Shown: positions 25,179 to 38,073, counted from the stretch's first letter. The stretch: 64,000 nt of DNA from Brachynemurus nebulosus (GCA_035578155.1 JAPWDM010000047.1:248001-312000), one strand, 5' to 3'. Translations and numbers: made by a program. The notes: a model not told the origin generated them from the letters alone.

Positions 25179-25482
25179 GCACGATAACTCTCGATCGAAA
25201 TATCCAATTTTTCTGAAATTTGGTGAAAACATTGGAAGTCCCAAATCCTTGAGTGAGTTCTTCAGCTAGACACGTCCGATGCCAGGAATCTCGAAAAATG
25301 AGTTTTGTCAATATTTGCCAAAATTCAAAAGTTTTTCGAAATTTTTTTACACCATTGTAAAGATCGGAAAAAATCCAATAACATACGCTTTTGAACCATT
25401 GTTCTACGTAAACGGGTTTCGAAGAAACTGATTTCTGAAAATTAAAATTCGCTATGTTAAGCGGGATGCTGCGACAGAGGTA
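24117..25482 (-). repeat. M short-form copy split by a MITE
   Basis: It starts agcgaattttagaa and ends at the inverse of the cccctgtcgcagcatcc terminus. The core has (TA)n at 25051-25144 followed by (GT)n to 25176. At the 'cctagaaaccg' position it is interrupted by the MITE at 24211-25037. The uninterrupted paralogue near 5262-5275 serves as an empty site. Confidence 0.8.
24211..25037. mobile_element. 827-bp MITE, CACGGAGAG-type ends, copy 1
   Basis: The ends are TACGGAGAGAAAAATC and the inverse of GAATTTTCTCTCCGTG. TA flanks both sides (24209-24210 and 25038-25039). Subterminal ttaccatg and catggtaa words are mirrored, and a pyrimidine tract with ctttctttctttc lies inside. It is homologous along its length, in opposite orientation, to 25777-26578. 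The Tc1/mariner superfamily is inferred from the TA duplication. Confidence 0.8.
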
Positions 25483-25776
25483 TATGTTAGTGTTGCTACT
25501 TATGGTAGACACATACTATTTCATATATAGGTACGTATATATGGTTATCGAGTATTGTACGTATATATAGATTTTACCACGTTTTACGGAATAGGTAGGT
25601 ATAATATATAGTTTTTAGAGTTCCGAAAAATTCAGAAAAATCTCAAATCTTTCATAGTACTATGAACTTTTGCATGTACACTTTACAAGTACAGTAGAAT
25701 TTCGATTAACCGTCACCGTCGGAACCGAGACAGTAACGGCAAATCTAATTAGCTGAGAAATTTCTTATTAACCTTA
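25483..25776. other. Spacer without recognised features
   Basis: Sequence between the M copy and the second MITE, with tatatatgg-type runs. Nothing else is seen. Confidence 0.4.
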
Positions 25777-26578
25777 CACGGAGAGAAAATTCCTATAAAA
25801 ATTACTGTGCTCAGCACTACAATCGACGTGTAAAAGACGAACATATTAAATTCTGTAAGGTAAAAATATAAAGATTATAATTAATCATAAAAAATTTAAA
25901 GGATGGAATGTTCTTTTCGTAATATTATCTCCGTAAAATTTGTAAAACAGCACAGTAAAAAGTTCCATTACCGACAAAAAAATAATTTTTAATTGTGTTT
26001 ATTAAAAAAATTTCCATGCTAACATGCTAATAATAGAAAGAAAAAAAACAGAAAGAAGGTTGGTTTTGTTGGGATCGCTGTAATGAAATGTACCTCAATC
26101 AGCGAGTTAGTTACATGGGTTACATGCGAACCATAGGTGTGGACTGTGGAAGAAACTTTGTCAGACAGCTCGCACCAATCACCTTGATGCAGCTAGACGC
26201 TAGTAGTCAGTTGCTTTTACACTCTCTTAGGATGATGTCATCGTATTATTCATCTTTTTGTTATTTACCTATCTTTAGTAGGTATATGTATTAGAATTAT
26301 ATTGTTAGCAATAATTTTTGTATACATGTTTTTACAGGTACAGTGCAACCAATATAAGGTCGCGAGTCAGATGCGCAAATGAAAGAGTACGACAACAAGA
26401 ATTAAACTATAATATACATGCATAAGAGTGTGATAAAAGTTGTGTTAGCACCACATTAAATTTTACCATGCTAGCACATATTTTTTATTTTGGTCGTCGA
26501 TCGCGCACGGATTATAGGGGAGCATAGTAAATTTTCTGAAATTTTCTCTACAAAAATTATAGGACTTTTCTCTCCGTG
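25777..26578. mobile_element. 802-bp MITE, CACGGAGAG-type ends, copy 2 (inverted)
   Basis: It starts CACGGAGAGAAAATTCC and ends CTTTTCTCTCCGTG. Reading its complement reproduces the module order of the copy at 24211-25037, with substitutions and small indels. The left flank is TA, while the right flank reads ATA, so the duplication is imperfect. No coding capacity is supported. Confidence 0.75.
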
Positions 26579-26582
26579 ATAG

Positions 26583-27466
26583 AATCATACGTACTCGTCA
26601 AATTGACGACCAAACTTCTCTACCTGCTCCAGTACTACAACTTGTCGTTGCTTGTCTTTTCTAAAACTTCTGGTATCTAATTTACTTATTATGATAACAC
26701 AAAAGACGTATCAATTTTGTTTATAGTTGCTGTCGTTTTGTTTATATGTACATTAAAATAGTGTGCCTCAATTTGACGACGATGTATGATTATCGTATGT
26801 TTTTTTTTTTTAAAGATTTTATATTTTGCATGTAAAAGTTTTCCTAATTTTTCTAAAATTTATTAAAGATATTGATGTTATAATTAATTTATTCAATGAT
26901 AATGATAATGTGAAAGATGATTACAGCTGTTTGACTTATCGAGACGACATAATACTGAAGTTTTAATATATTGAATCGAAAACCAAAGAATGCGTTTCAA
27001 GTGACTTAATAAAAGATTAACAATTTATTTTGTGGAAAATAATTTAATTTTATTATTATTTGAGATCTTATTCGAAAAATTACTAACAAATTTTAGAAAA
27101 TTTACAAATGTGCCTAATGAGGAAATAACTACATATCTACGGGAGTATTTGTGACCGAGAAATTTCACATTCTGTAAAGTTACACATGTCCACCGACTCA
27201 TAATAGTTCATAAATTAATTATTTGAAAGACAGGTCTTATGATACAATTGATGTATTTATCTATTTTTTAATTTTTACAATGAAAATATGCTTTGATAAA
27301 AAGATTAAAAAAAATTAATAAATATTTATTATATTAAAAAATGTTTCCAAATGCAATTTTTTTAAATATTTTGTAGTATTGTTATGCAAAAAAAATGTTT
27401 TTTGCAAATAAACCCTAAAATTCTTCGTAAAAAGTCCATTCGTCAAATTGACGACGATGTATGATT
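26583..27466. mobile_element. Candidate inverted-repeat element with tcaaattgacgac ends
   Basis: aatcatacgtactcgtcaa at the left is mirrored by ttgacgacgatgtatgatt at the right. A third copy of the same phrase lies inside at about 26768. Each end also contains the self-complementary core gtcaaattgac. Target duplication is not resolved. Confidence 0.45.
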
Positions 27467-27664
27467 AGATCGAATCATTTATTTTTTGTATATATCATAA
27501 AAATTCAAAAAAATTAAATTTTTATACAATGTAGTGGCAAAAACTAACTTCTGCAGTTTGCATTTCCTTTTCTTTAAAGGTAAAACATTTATTAGAACAA
27601 AAACATTAAATGTAGTTCAGATCGCTTGGCACCAACTACAAAAACTGCCAATTTATACTTATGT

Positions 27665-27786
27665 TAGCGAATTTCCAAAACTGGAAATTCAGCTTTTACG
27701 CCAGGTGTCATGGTGCGACCTAAGCCCGGGACCATATCAGAAATATGTTTTGAGGTCCCTAGAATACGAAAATGATATTCACTAAA

Positions 27787-27874
<88 letters not shown>

Positions 27875-27937
27875 AAATCGAATTCGCACACAAAATTTCA
27901 TAAACATTAAACGTTTCGTTCGAGAGTTATAGCGCGG

Positions 27938-27981
<44 letters not shown>

Positions 27982-28265
27982 CCGCGCTATAACTCTCGAA
28001 CGAAACGTTTAATGCTTATGAAATTTTGTGTGCGAATTCGATTTTCCAAATCGTTGGATGAGTTCGTTAGCCAGACACGTCGGATGCCCAGAAGTAGGTT
28101 TTCCGGGCGTTTTTTGTCAACAAAATGAGTTTTTTGCCAGAATTAAGCAATTTTTCAAATTTTTTTTTACACCAAGTCATAGTAAAAGGTAAAATGCATC
28201 AAAAATGTTTTTATACCGTTGCTCTAAATTACTTACTTTTCGAGAAAAACTAGGAAATATGTCGT
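27665..28265 (-). repeat. M short-form copy with a hairpin core
   Basis: It starts agcgaatttcc and contains gtcatggtgcgacc, then two (TA)n arrays (27790-27870 and about 27941-27976) and the gacacgtcggatgcccag block. Between and beside the arrays, 27871-27942 and 27977-28048 are near-perfect inverted repeats of about 72 bp (one mismatch seen). The core can therefore fold into a long hairpin with a TA loop. Confidence 0.8.
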
Positions 28266-30180
28266 TCTCCATTTCACTCGCACTCGCATTCTTTTTTTTT
28301 CTGTCTCATTTTTTGCGAGCTAAATTCGAAAAAAAACCGCTTTATAAGTAGCGTGTCATGATTTTTTTAATCCAATTTAACGATTCGGCTATATTCTATT
28401 TCTCTGTCAGTTAAATGTTTTTATAATGTATCTCTGTTCCATTTTTTTTGACAAAAAAACTCCCGACGATATCTGTTATGTGATATGATCAGAATTTAGA
28501 TTATATTTACACCTTCCTAAAATTAATAAGAGTTTGCTCCAATCGTATAAAAATTACGTTAAATCATATTCAAACAATAATATTTTTACGTAATTTTCTA
28601 TCCAATTGACAATACAGTTATGATTAGAATTGTATAATCAGAGTATTCTAGTATTAAATAATTTTGCACATTCAATTTTTTTTTTTTAACAAAGAAAAAT
28701 TTTTTTAAATTTTGACACATTCTTTTATGAAATTTCGATTAAGAAATATTAAAAAATTTTAAAGTGAATCATTTAAAAAGAGTTAAAAATAAATTAAAAA
28801 GGAAACATTTCTCTATTTTAACATATTTGTAAAGAAAATTTTACAGTTTACTTACAGTTTTTTGAAAAAATGTAATAACATTTTTACATACAATAAAGAT
28901 TATATTTGAACGGTAGGAAATCCACAATTTTTTTTTTATTTCTTTAATTAATTATTAAATTTGGTTTTAGAAGAAAATCTTCGTCTAATTCGCTCCAAGC
29001 CGAAAGTATAGCCACTAATAAGGACATTCCACTGTTAAAATAAATGGAAAATATATTGAAATTTATTTAATGAAAGCCATTCATACACATTTTTAAAATA
29101 TCCTTTTGAATTATATAACAAATAAAATCTGTGTAAAAAAATCTAATTGACGTGTTTTTTCTCAATTTTCTAATATTAAGTAAGGCTCGTTAGTTAGGGA
29201 GTGATTGTGTCAAAATTTTAATGTAAAATATGGTAATTTTAACCCTCTTTAAAAGAACATTTCGATTTTAACAATAAAAAAATTTTAAAAAGTGTTTTCG
29301 TTTTTCCCGGATTACCAAGAACTTTTCATAGGCATATCTGTGACTAAAGTTGCCTCCCTTTCTTAAGAAAATAAAGTATTTTTAAAATTTTGTGCAAAAA
29401 AATAAAACACAATTAACGAAAAAAAAGTACGCGTTCCCATATTTTTAAGATTTTATAGTACAAGAAAATCCTTATAAATTCATCATATCTGTTATTGCAT
29501 TTACTAGCTTTTACGCAATTTAATAAACAGTATTGTTTTGATTTTTTAAACTCATTTAAGACATTTATTGTTAGTGAGACATATTTGAATTATTTTCCTA
29601 ACTAATAAATTAAATTCTGTAGACTGATGTTTTTGTAGATAAAAAAAATTCTAGGTAACGTCTGTATTAGACAAAAGTCTGAAAAATGGACGTAGAATCT
29701 CACTGTTATTAATTATTATGTCTTAGTCTTTTGAAAAATTATTTTTTGAACTAAAATAAGAATAGGAGGAATATAAACTTAGGGGTAAACGACAGGGGTA
29801 TATAAACTTTATTTTAGATTCTACGTTTATTTTTACAGAAAATCATCAAGTACCTATTATTTCTTTTTTGAATGTATAAATACATAAAGTTCGAAATTAT
29901 TTTATATTAGAATTTCAATTTTGGTCGACCCTACGGGTTGTCCCCATTTACTCTTTTCTCGTCTCTTTTGACCCCAATTTTTCATAGAGAAGAAATTATA
30001 CGATTTTTGTTAATTTTTCAAAAACCACCGATATTTTTAAATTTTTTTGGATACTGCTGATAATGTGACCATCTTCGCGTAAATTTTTAATATATTAAAG
30101 ATTAGGTACTCATAAAATAAATACAAAAAAATACGGTGTGAAGTCTGAATGCGTACCTATTCATCCTCGTCTACGGTAGC
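28266..30180. other. Stretch without genes; foldback-arm fragment at 29130-29240
   Basis: Mostly featureless AT-rich sequence. The block 29130-29240 (aaaaaaatctaattgacgtg, then ctaatattaagtaagg) matches an internal arm segment of the foldbacks at 20893 and 50490, so a decayed solo arm is present. Confidence 0.5.
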
Positions 30181-30229
30181 ACATTTTTTATTGACATAAA
30201 TATTAGAAACGCAGGAAAAGAGACCAGGA

Positions 30230-31000
30230 ATCAACATAGAAGTGGATTATGGTACGATATATTTTCTGAAAAAAGTGCTTAGGACCAAAGTTATAGAGTT
30301 CAAAGTGATGCACTTAATGATGACTTTGAAGTTGACCTTGAGGTCAATTTCCAAAGTCATTTGAAAATCATTTAATATTTTTCAAAAGGAGTAGTTTACT
30401 TTTCATCCCTAAATGGTTCAAAGTATATTCGAACGAATTTCACATGCAAGATAGAAAATAAGTGATCAAGAAGTAATTTTGATAAATACTTGCTCAATCG
30501 TAATCGGAAAAATAATAGTTAATCATATGTTCAATTGAATTCCTAATATGATAACTATAGAGTAGCAATAAAAATTTTAAAAAATTTTGAAAATTTCTAA
30601 TATAACATAAAGTTAATGTTTAACTTACAATTGGAGTGATATTAAATTTTTCTTAACTTTACTTCTAAAATTACTTACAAAAATGTTTTCTTCTAATTTT
30701 TTCTATAAATTTGCGCCTATTTTTCCATTTCGTCAGGTTTTTATTTTTTTTATTTTAGAAAAATAACGCAACAAATCAATTGTGAAGATAGATTGAGTCA
30801 ATACATGAAATTACTGCTTATAGGTACAGGATATGGTCAAAGTTCCGCAATGGCTGGCTAATCATTTTCAACTGAACTTGAAAATCGATTTCAGGGTCAC
30901 TATCAAGTGCATCGCTTTAAATTCTACAAATTTGGTACTCAGCCCTTTTTTCAGAAAATATGTCGTTTCAAAAATATTTAGCTATAACTGTTTTCATCTA
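30230..31000. repeat. Diverged foldback
   Basis: Left-arm words (attttctgaaaaaagtgctt, gatgcacttaatgatgac, gaggtcaatttcc) are mirrored at 30840-30965 (gtcactatcaagtgcatcgc, ttcagaaaatatgtcg). The arms are clearly old. No target duplication was found. Confidence 0.55.
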
Positions 31001-31316
31001 CAGAGGTTGAATGGTGTTTTCTACCCCTAAAAAGCGTATTTAGCCGAAATAAAAAAAACACGTATTTAATATTTTTCGCTGTTTAATAAGTATGTTAAGT
31101 TTCATTCAAATTGGCGAGTATTAGTTGGGTAGTGTTATTTGTCAGAATGTTTTGCCGATCTAGTTTTTTCAATATTTCTTTGCTCGTTTTCAGAATTTGT
31201 ATTTTAATTTCTACGGACAAATAACTCATTCTTTTCTTCGATTTGAGTAACTTTTATTTGCTGATGTTGACCATTAATTGATCGAAACATATCAAATATT
31301 TTTCAATGATTTTTTT
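31001..31316. other. Stretch without genes
   Basis: Nothing recognised on either strand. Confidence 0.4.
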
Positions 31317-31797
31317 AGCGAATGTCGAAAATTTTGAAAATTTTTTCACCTTTAGTAAGTTAAAGTATTTGAATTCATTAAGTAATTAAATGATGTCCAC
31401 AAGAACCTTACGGACTACCATAAGTTATATGAGATCCCTAGGACCCGTTTTTTACTGTTAGGATAAACTTTTTACTAAAATTATTTTAGATGAATAAAGG
31501 TTATGTTGTATGATTTCCGCCAGGGTTTACTTTAAAATAAACTAACCGACCGATTTTGAAAATTTTTTCACTGTTAGAGAACTAAATTATTTTAGATGGA
31601 TACAACTATGCTGCACAAAGTCCGTTCGGGTTCTTGGGTCCCAAAAATATCAAAACTAATTACCCAGCCGATTTTAAAAAATCTTTTACTCTTAGAAAGC
31701 TAAACTATTTTAAATAGGTACAGTTCTTAGATGAGATCCGTCAGTACCCAAAATTTAGAAATTCGCTATGTTATGCAGATGCTGCGACAGGGGTATT
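31317..31797. repeat. Compact M-family copy with both termini
   Basis: It starts agcgaatgtcgaaa and ends gaaattcgctatgttatgc followed by agatgctgcgacagggg. Between them are three to four diverged 120-bp tandem units and no (TA)n. It shows that the two termini belong to one element and that the TA core is not obligatory. Confidence 0.75.
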
Positions 31798-32837
31798 ATT
31801 TTGATTTGTGGCGTAATTATTTATTTATTGTTTTCAGCCTTTCCAATGTCTTTATTATTTTAAAGTCGGTTTTATTTTTTTTTAAGTTTTATTTACAAAA
31901 ATATTTTGGTGTTTTAATAGCCTTGAGTCCTGAATGATTCCGCTTCAAATTTTTGAATTAAGTTTTATAAAAAATTATTATATTAATTTTTGGATATTGA
32001 TTTTTTTGGGGAGGGTTAAACTATGCACTAATCTAATATTTACATATACATACAGGTGTACATACGCTCCATACAAATATGAACACACAAACGCATTATG
32101 TCCAAATATACAATATATACCCGCTCCATACATACCTACATATTATTATACATATGAATGTTTATTTATAATGATCCCACATGTGCACCTACGTACTGCG
32201 TACGAGTACTATCTATGTACCTAGTAATTTAACATACATTGCACAATTTATATAGATCTGATCAAAATTTTATTTTTGACCATGAGACTACAAAAAGTTT
32301 TGCCAATCAGATTAGTAGAAGTGAGGCAAAATAAGGCAATCTTGGAGGGTTTGAACTGAGGTTCTTTTTCTACTAATTGTAAGTGGTTATGAAATTACCG
32401 TGATTCTACTACATTCACAATGTTCTGCCAAAAATAACGTTGGGTACTATATCTTATTCGCTAATTTAGATAATAAGATAAATTTTTTTTTGAAAAAATG
32501 AACTTCAATCTATTCAAAATCGAGGAAAAACTGTTTAAAAGCTAAAATAAGAAAGCCAGAGTGCTTCAAAAAAGGTTGGTTTCACAAGGGAAGCGTTCCG
32601 CAGTGTCCGAACGGATTTCGTCCAGACTTGATATATAAACACTACACCTTGTCCATAGCTCGTGTGTAGCGATATTCAGTTCGCAGATGCGGGAAACAAG
32701 AAACAAGTGATCTCGAAAATTATATATACAAACTCCCCGTATTTTGTATTTAATTGCAAAGATTTACTAATTTTTGGAAAAACATTATTGAAAAGTGGAT
32801 ATAGATGTTTCATTGCTATTTTTAGGCATAATATATT
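31798..32837. other. Stretch without genes
   Basis: Low-complexity frames at 31731-32224 encode no recognisable protein. A run of atacata-type words lies at 32040-32220. Confidence 0.4.
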
Positions 32838-33140
32838 AATGTTCAAAAGTTCTACAGTTAGTTTCGATACATTTTTGTAACCGGTCATTAACGTCTCTTT
32901 GAGTAATTAGTAACATATCCACGTCAGTGTCATTTATTGCAGCTTCAGTCCTATCTATCGTATTTTGGGGCATTGTTGGTTTAGTAGCATATACTTTATT
33001 TTTCAAATAACCTCACAAAAGAGGAGTGTGAAGGGGATAAGTCAGGAGATCTGGGTGGCCAGGAGATGTTGTTACCTCAACCAATCCATCGCCCAGAATA
33101 AATATTCGTTAGTTTTATCAATTTCTGCTTTAACCAATCC
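32838..33140 (-). pseudogene. Fossil Tc1/mariner (IS630-type) transposase, C-terminal fragment
   Basis: On the minus strand, one frame reads a decayed SPGHPDLLTYP segment and then, after an in-frame TGA, GYLKNKVYATKPTMPQNTI. This is followed by DRTEAAINDTDVDMLL and ends RLQKCIETNCRTFEH at a stop. The order PDL...GYLK.KVYA followed by R...CI....FEH is the C-terminal end of IS630/Tc1/mariner-type DDE transposases. There, the proline-rich SPDL motif carries the third catalytic acid. The upstream catalytic core is not detectable. There is at least one stop, and a likely base loss in the SPDL region. The assignment is by motif memory and needs a protein search. Confidence 0.6.
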
Positions 33141-33698
33141 CCCAGGAATCCAGTTTAAATACTTTATTTTATGTACAGATATATTTCTTTATAACTGATG
33201 CCTTTTTTCAATGGACCGTACAATATTTACTGTAAATTACATCATAAAATTATTTTGGAAAATATTATATATAGAATATATTATGTCATAATTGTTAAAA
33301 ATTAATTAGAGTTAATAACTAATATCGTTTAATTTTTACCAATCGAACGTTTAAATCTAAAAATTTTTTCTTCCCGTTTTGACTGCCCCCTTGTTTGACA
33401 CTTTGGGCGTCAACGGGTTTTTGAAACTACATCGTTCAAAAACGTCATTGTGGAACTATATATGTATATAACCACCTTTAGACTGTTTTGACAGAAAATT
33501 TAGATTTACAAACTCAAATCTTAATTTTTAATATAACTATGGTGAAGGTGCAACAAAATTCTCTAGATACGTTATTATTAACACTTCTAACACTTTTTTT
33601 TTTAAAAAAAGGGGGGAAATTGTACCAAAATAGTGTACGCTTAAGACGAATCAACGAAAATTTATCAAAAGAAACATACGCAGCAAATATTTTCTTCG
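33141..33698. other. Stretch without genes
   Basis: A weak 83-codon frame at 33488-33739 runs into the hAT MITE and has no recognisable domain. Confidence 0.4.
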
Positions 33699-33706
33699 AT
33701 TTAAAC

Positions 33707-33930
33707 CAGTGTAGGATTTACCATAAAGTGCCACCCTAGGCTCCGTGAAAAATGCCGCCCCTGAAAAGCTAAAAAACAATTCTTAATAATTTTTTAACAC
33801 TTTTTCTTAAAAAGAAGTAAGTGACGAACAAAAAAAGAAAAACTTCAAATTGTAAATTTTGCCGCCCTTTTTGCCCAAATTTGCCGCCCTGGGCTCCAGC
33901 TTACTCAGCCTGTTGGTAAATCCACCACTG
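33707..33930. mobile_element. 224-bp hAT-type MITE, 8-bp duplication
   Basis: The left end CAGTGTAGGATTTACC and the inverse of the right end CAGTGGTGGATTTACC are near-identical. ATTTAAAC is duplicated exactly at 33699-33706 and 33931-33938. CAGTG ends plus an 8-bp duplication are diagnostic of hAT elements. The interior contains gccgcccc words and no gene. Confidence 0.9.
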
Positions 33931-33938
33931 ATTTAAAC

Positions 33939-34460
33939 TCAGTTTTCCAAGGGCAGTTGTCTGTTTTTATCCGAAACACATCCGAAACTTTTATTTTCGG
34001 TTACGGATAATTAATTATGTCGGATATCCGGTACGTAGGTTCGGTTACGGTTACGAATATCCATAACATCCCTTTTTCTATACATATGATAAAGTGATAA
34101 CACTTTTTACGTTTATTTTGTGTTTTTTAAGGACACCTTTTGTGTATTATATTATGGATACAAATAATATATACATTATCCTACACACAGCAAATTTCCA
34201 CCTATGCATATATGCATACATTAAATGACGTACATATACGCATATATTACAGTGTTATTTGCAATGGTTATCCACAATAAACAGGTACAGTCAGTCCTCC
34301 TTTAATGTGAATAATTCGTACCGAGTTACAAGGAAATCGTATTACAAGAACTTCAAAAAAAGAAAGAAGTTCTCAATAAATTCGACTGTACTTTTTTATA
34401 AGCATTTTCACGGAAATATCGAACACTTAACTTAATACAAAACAATATACAAATTAGAAA
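33939..34460. other. Stretch without genes
   Basis: AT-rich; ccgaaa and cggataa words at 33970-34070 form a weak self-similar patch. Nothing else. Confidence 0.4.
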
Positions 34461-34666
34461 ATACCCCTGTCGCGGCATCTGCATAACATAGCGAATTTCC
34501 AAATATAATTGCATAATTGTATTCATCTAAAATAATTTAATTCTCTAGCAGTGAGAAATTTTTAGAATCGGTTCGGTAGCTTATTACTGGCGATTTCGGA
34601 TCTGCAAGATCCCAGTGAACCTCATTAAAAAATCAGCTCGACCGTATATTCTAGGCGGACTTTATG

Positions 34667-35014
<348 letters not shown>

Positions 35015-35478
35015 ACCTTTCTAACAGCAAAAGTATTTTCAAAACCCGTTGTGTAGCATTCTGCGCTACACTAATAGCTCCCTAACAGTGAAAAAATTTT
35101 CAAAATTGGTCGTTTAGTTTATTTTTTACAATTATGGGATCAGTAGACCCTGGTGGAACTCACACAACTCTAGTACTCTAACAGTAAGAAAAGGGTTCTA
35201 GGGATCTCGTATAACTTATGGCAGTTGGTAAGGTTCTTGCGGACATCATTTAATTAATTAATTCGAATACTTTAACTTATTAACTGGGAAAAAATTTTTA
35301 AAACCGATTTGCTAATTAATTTTTGGCCTTTTTAGGTCCTCAAAACCTTGACGGATCTTACATAAAATAACTTAAATCCATTTAAAATTGTTTAACTTTC
35401 TAACATTAATAATTATTAGCGAAAAAATTTTCAAAATCGAATCATTTAAAATTTTTTTCCGTGCATACATATTATGTT

Positions 35479-37127
35479 TTTTTTTTTTTTTTAATTAAAA
35501 TTGGGACACTGCTGCCGGTGGATGGCGCGGTCAGCAGTGTCCGGCGGCATCGCCATCGAAGGGCATGCGCCGCCAAAACGGGAAAATGATAAAAACGACA
35601 CATATAGACAGGAACACATAAATGCATTAGACAACGGACAAACATACACATGATAAAATTCATCGATGAGCCCTGCCATCCCAGGGCTTCATAACGAGCG
35701 GACAGTCCTTGGTGGCGGTACGCTAAGTACTAGCCAGAACGTCCGGTCACCAAGGACTGAAAACCAACGATGAAACTCCGAGGTGTAAAGGGCCTCGAAG
35801 TGGAGAATACTGAGTAAAAATATCACAAATAACAACATCACAATAATATCACAAGGAAAAAAGAAATATAAGAGGAAAATCTTATTACGTCACTGGGGAG
35901 CCACAGGCCGACCAGTGCCGCAATAAGTAGTTAAAAAAACAAAACCGCTGAAGGGCTACAACAGCAAACCCACAGCGGCACAATAAAATATCCCAGATAA
36001 GAATAAAAAAAAAATGATGTACCACCTCGGGTGGAAAACGCCCTCAGTGGTACATCGTTAAAACAAAACGGATTAAAAACAATCTTATTAAAAAATAAAA
36101 AGAACCATATCACAGATTTCAAAAATTTCTTGCTCTGTGACACAATTCCGCTCCCCATAGTCTCGACAATTCCGAAATGGCTTCGTCAATACCTAGGAAC
36201 TCACATGTGTAGGGACAGTGACATCTGATTACTGAGCAACATGTACTGTTCTGTCAGATAACTGATTACTGGGTACATGTGCCGTTCTGTCAGATGTCGG
36301 GGTCAACCTACACGGGAGACCGGTACGATGACTAGGCCACGTTCGTCCGAGTCGAGGCTACAGAGAACGGGACAATGCCACAGAGTATCACAAAGTCAAC
36401 ATCTGACCTGTGTTCGTATCACTTCGACGGGGCGGAAGCCGCCATATCAACGCCCACGAACGCATCCGTACGAGGGACGACGACGTCTCCTTACTGGGCG
36501 AGCTCGCTCAAGCTGTTCGGGCAGACGTCGACTCGTACGTGTGGCCGATGAGAACGAGTGCGTCGGGAGCCGCATTCCTACCCATCGAAATGACAAGAAC
36601 AAGGCCAGGGAAATATCACAGGAAGAGCAATATTTAAAAAATACCACCGCAGGCATGAAAACCCAGGGTGGCATAACAAGGATCACAGATTCGTCACAGC
36701 TTGGTTAAAACAAAATCACAGATAAAATATCACTTTTCGACTCGTCTGACGCGATTCACGAGACTGGTAAACATGCCCATACCAGCTACTACATTCACTT
36801 TCGTCAGTCAGTTGAGCAGCGTCTGCCCCAATTTCCAACTACGCACAATCTAGACTATCGGTGAAGTTTCGCTCAATACGAGAATGCCACACTGTCGATC
36901 CTACGACATTCATCCTTGTCGAAAATTTTGATCCGGCATCTTTTGTGAAAACAGTGGTACCTCGAGAAGGAAAGGTGCCGATCTTGGGTAGTCAGAGGCT
37001 AATGGAATCCGAAGATTACTGTATTGCGCATAAACTACCCCTGGAACCCTTAGCCTCCTTGACACCAATGGGGGATAAATATCCCTCACGGGTGCCAAGG
37101 GCAGCTGCTATAGGTGTCCTCACCACC
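35479..37127 (-). mobile_element. Poly(A) retroposon with 13-bp target duplication and structured 3' end
   Basis: A plus-strand poly(T) at 35477-35492 is the poly(A) tail of a minus-strand insertion. TACATATTATGTT is duplicated exactly at 35466-35478 and 37128-37140, so this is a target-primed retroposition. The 3' 580 bp (35493-36075) is homologous to 44130-44706 and is rich in stem-loops. The 5' kilobase is unusually GC-rich (36270-36720 and 36780-37120) for this region. Its frames (for example minus-strand 36447-36686 and plus-strand 36861-37202) match nothing I recognise. It could be a non-autonomous LINE derivative, a SINE-like element or a processed transcript. No reverse transcriptase is present. 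Confidence 0.75.
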
Positions 37128-37738
37128 TACATATTATGTTGTTTTGTTTCATATTTAATAATATTATATCATAACATAAATTTCAATTCCTTGTTTATTT
37201 AAAATTCAATAAAAAAAAATATCTTCATTACATAAGCTTGAAAATCTGCTTAATTTTCATTTTTCAACTTGAGTCACAACTATGCTAATTATAATGCAAT
37301 AAATGAGAAACAAAACTTTATTTATTATAATACATATATATATTGTGTGGATAGATTTCAGTTGTTCTCACAAAATTCTTTAAAAAAATGAAATATTTTT
37401 ATATTTTATAAAGAATTGAGACATAAATATAAATTACTTATTAGACTAACAAAGAGAGAAAATTAATATAAATGTGAAAAATTACAATTTTCTTGAAAAA
37501 CACTTAAGATAGAAAGAAAGTTATAAGAATATTTTCTTCATATTTTTTTTTTTTGTCTTTTCAACGATGTAAAAATCGAACTGTCTAATTATAGGATCGA
37601 ATGATAAAAAATGGCCAGAAAACCTACTTCTGGGCATCCGACGTGTCTGGCTGATGAACTTAGCCGAGCTAATCCGGATTTTAGTTTGCACACAAAATTT
37701 CATAACCACTAAACGTTTCGTTCGAAAGTTATCGTGGC

Positions 37739-37834
<96 letters not shown>

Positions 37835-37847
37835 GTATATATATATG

Positions 37848-37948
<101 letters not shown>

Positions 37949-38073
37949 TTTAGTGAATATCATTTTCGTATTCTAGGGGCTTCAAAACATATTTCTGCCA
38001 TAGTCCCGGGCTAAAATTGCGGCTTGAGACCCACTGTAATAGCTGAATTTCGAGTTTTCGAAATTCGCTAATA

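Noticed and set aside
36277..36708. 143-codon Arg-rich open frame in the retroposon
   Set aside because: It overlaps other open frames on both strands in a GC-rich patch, is on the strand opposite to the poly(A) orientation, and has no recognisable domain.
36861..37202. 113-codon frame in the retroposon
   Set aside because: It is antisense to the element and runs across its 5' junction into the flanking M repeat, so it cannot be a single ancestral gene.
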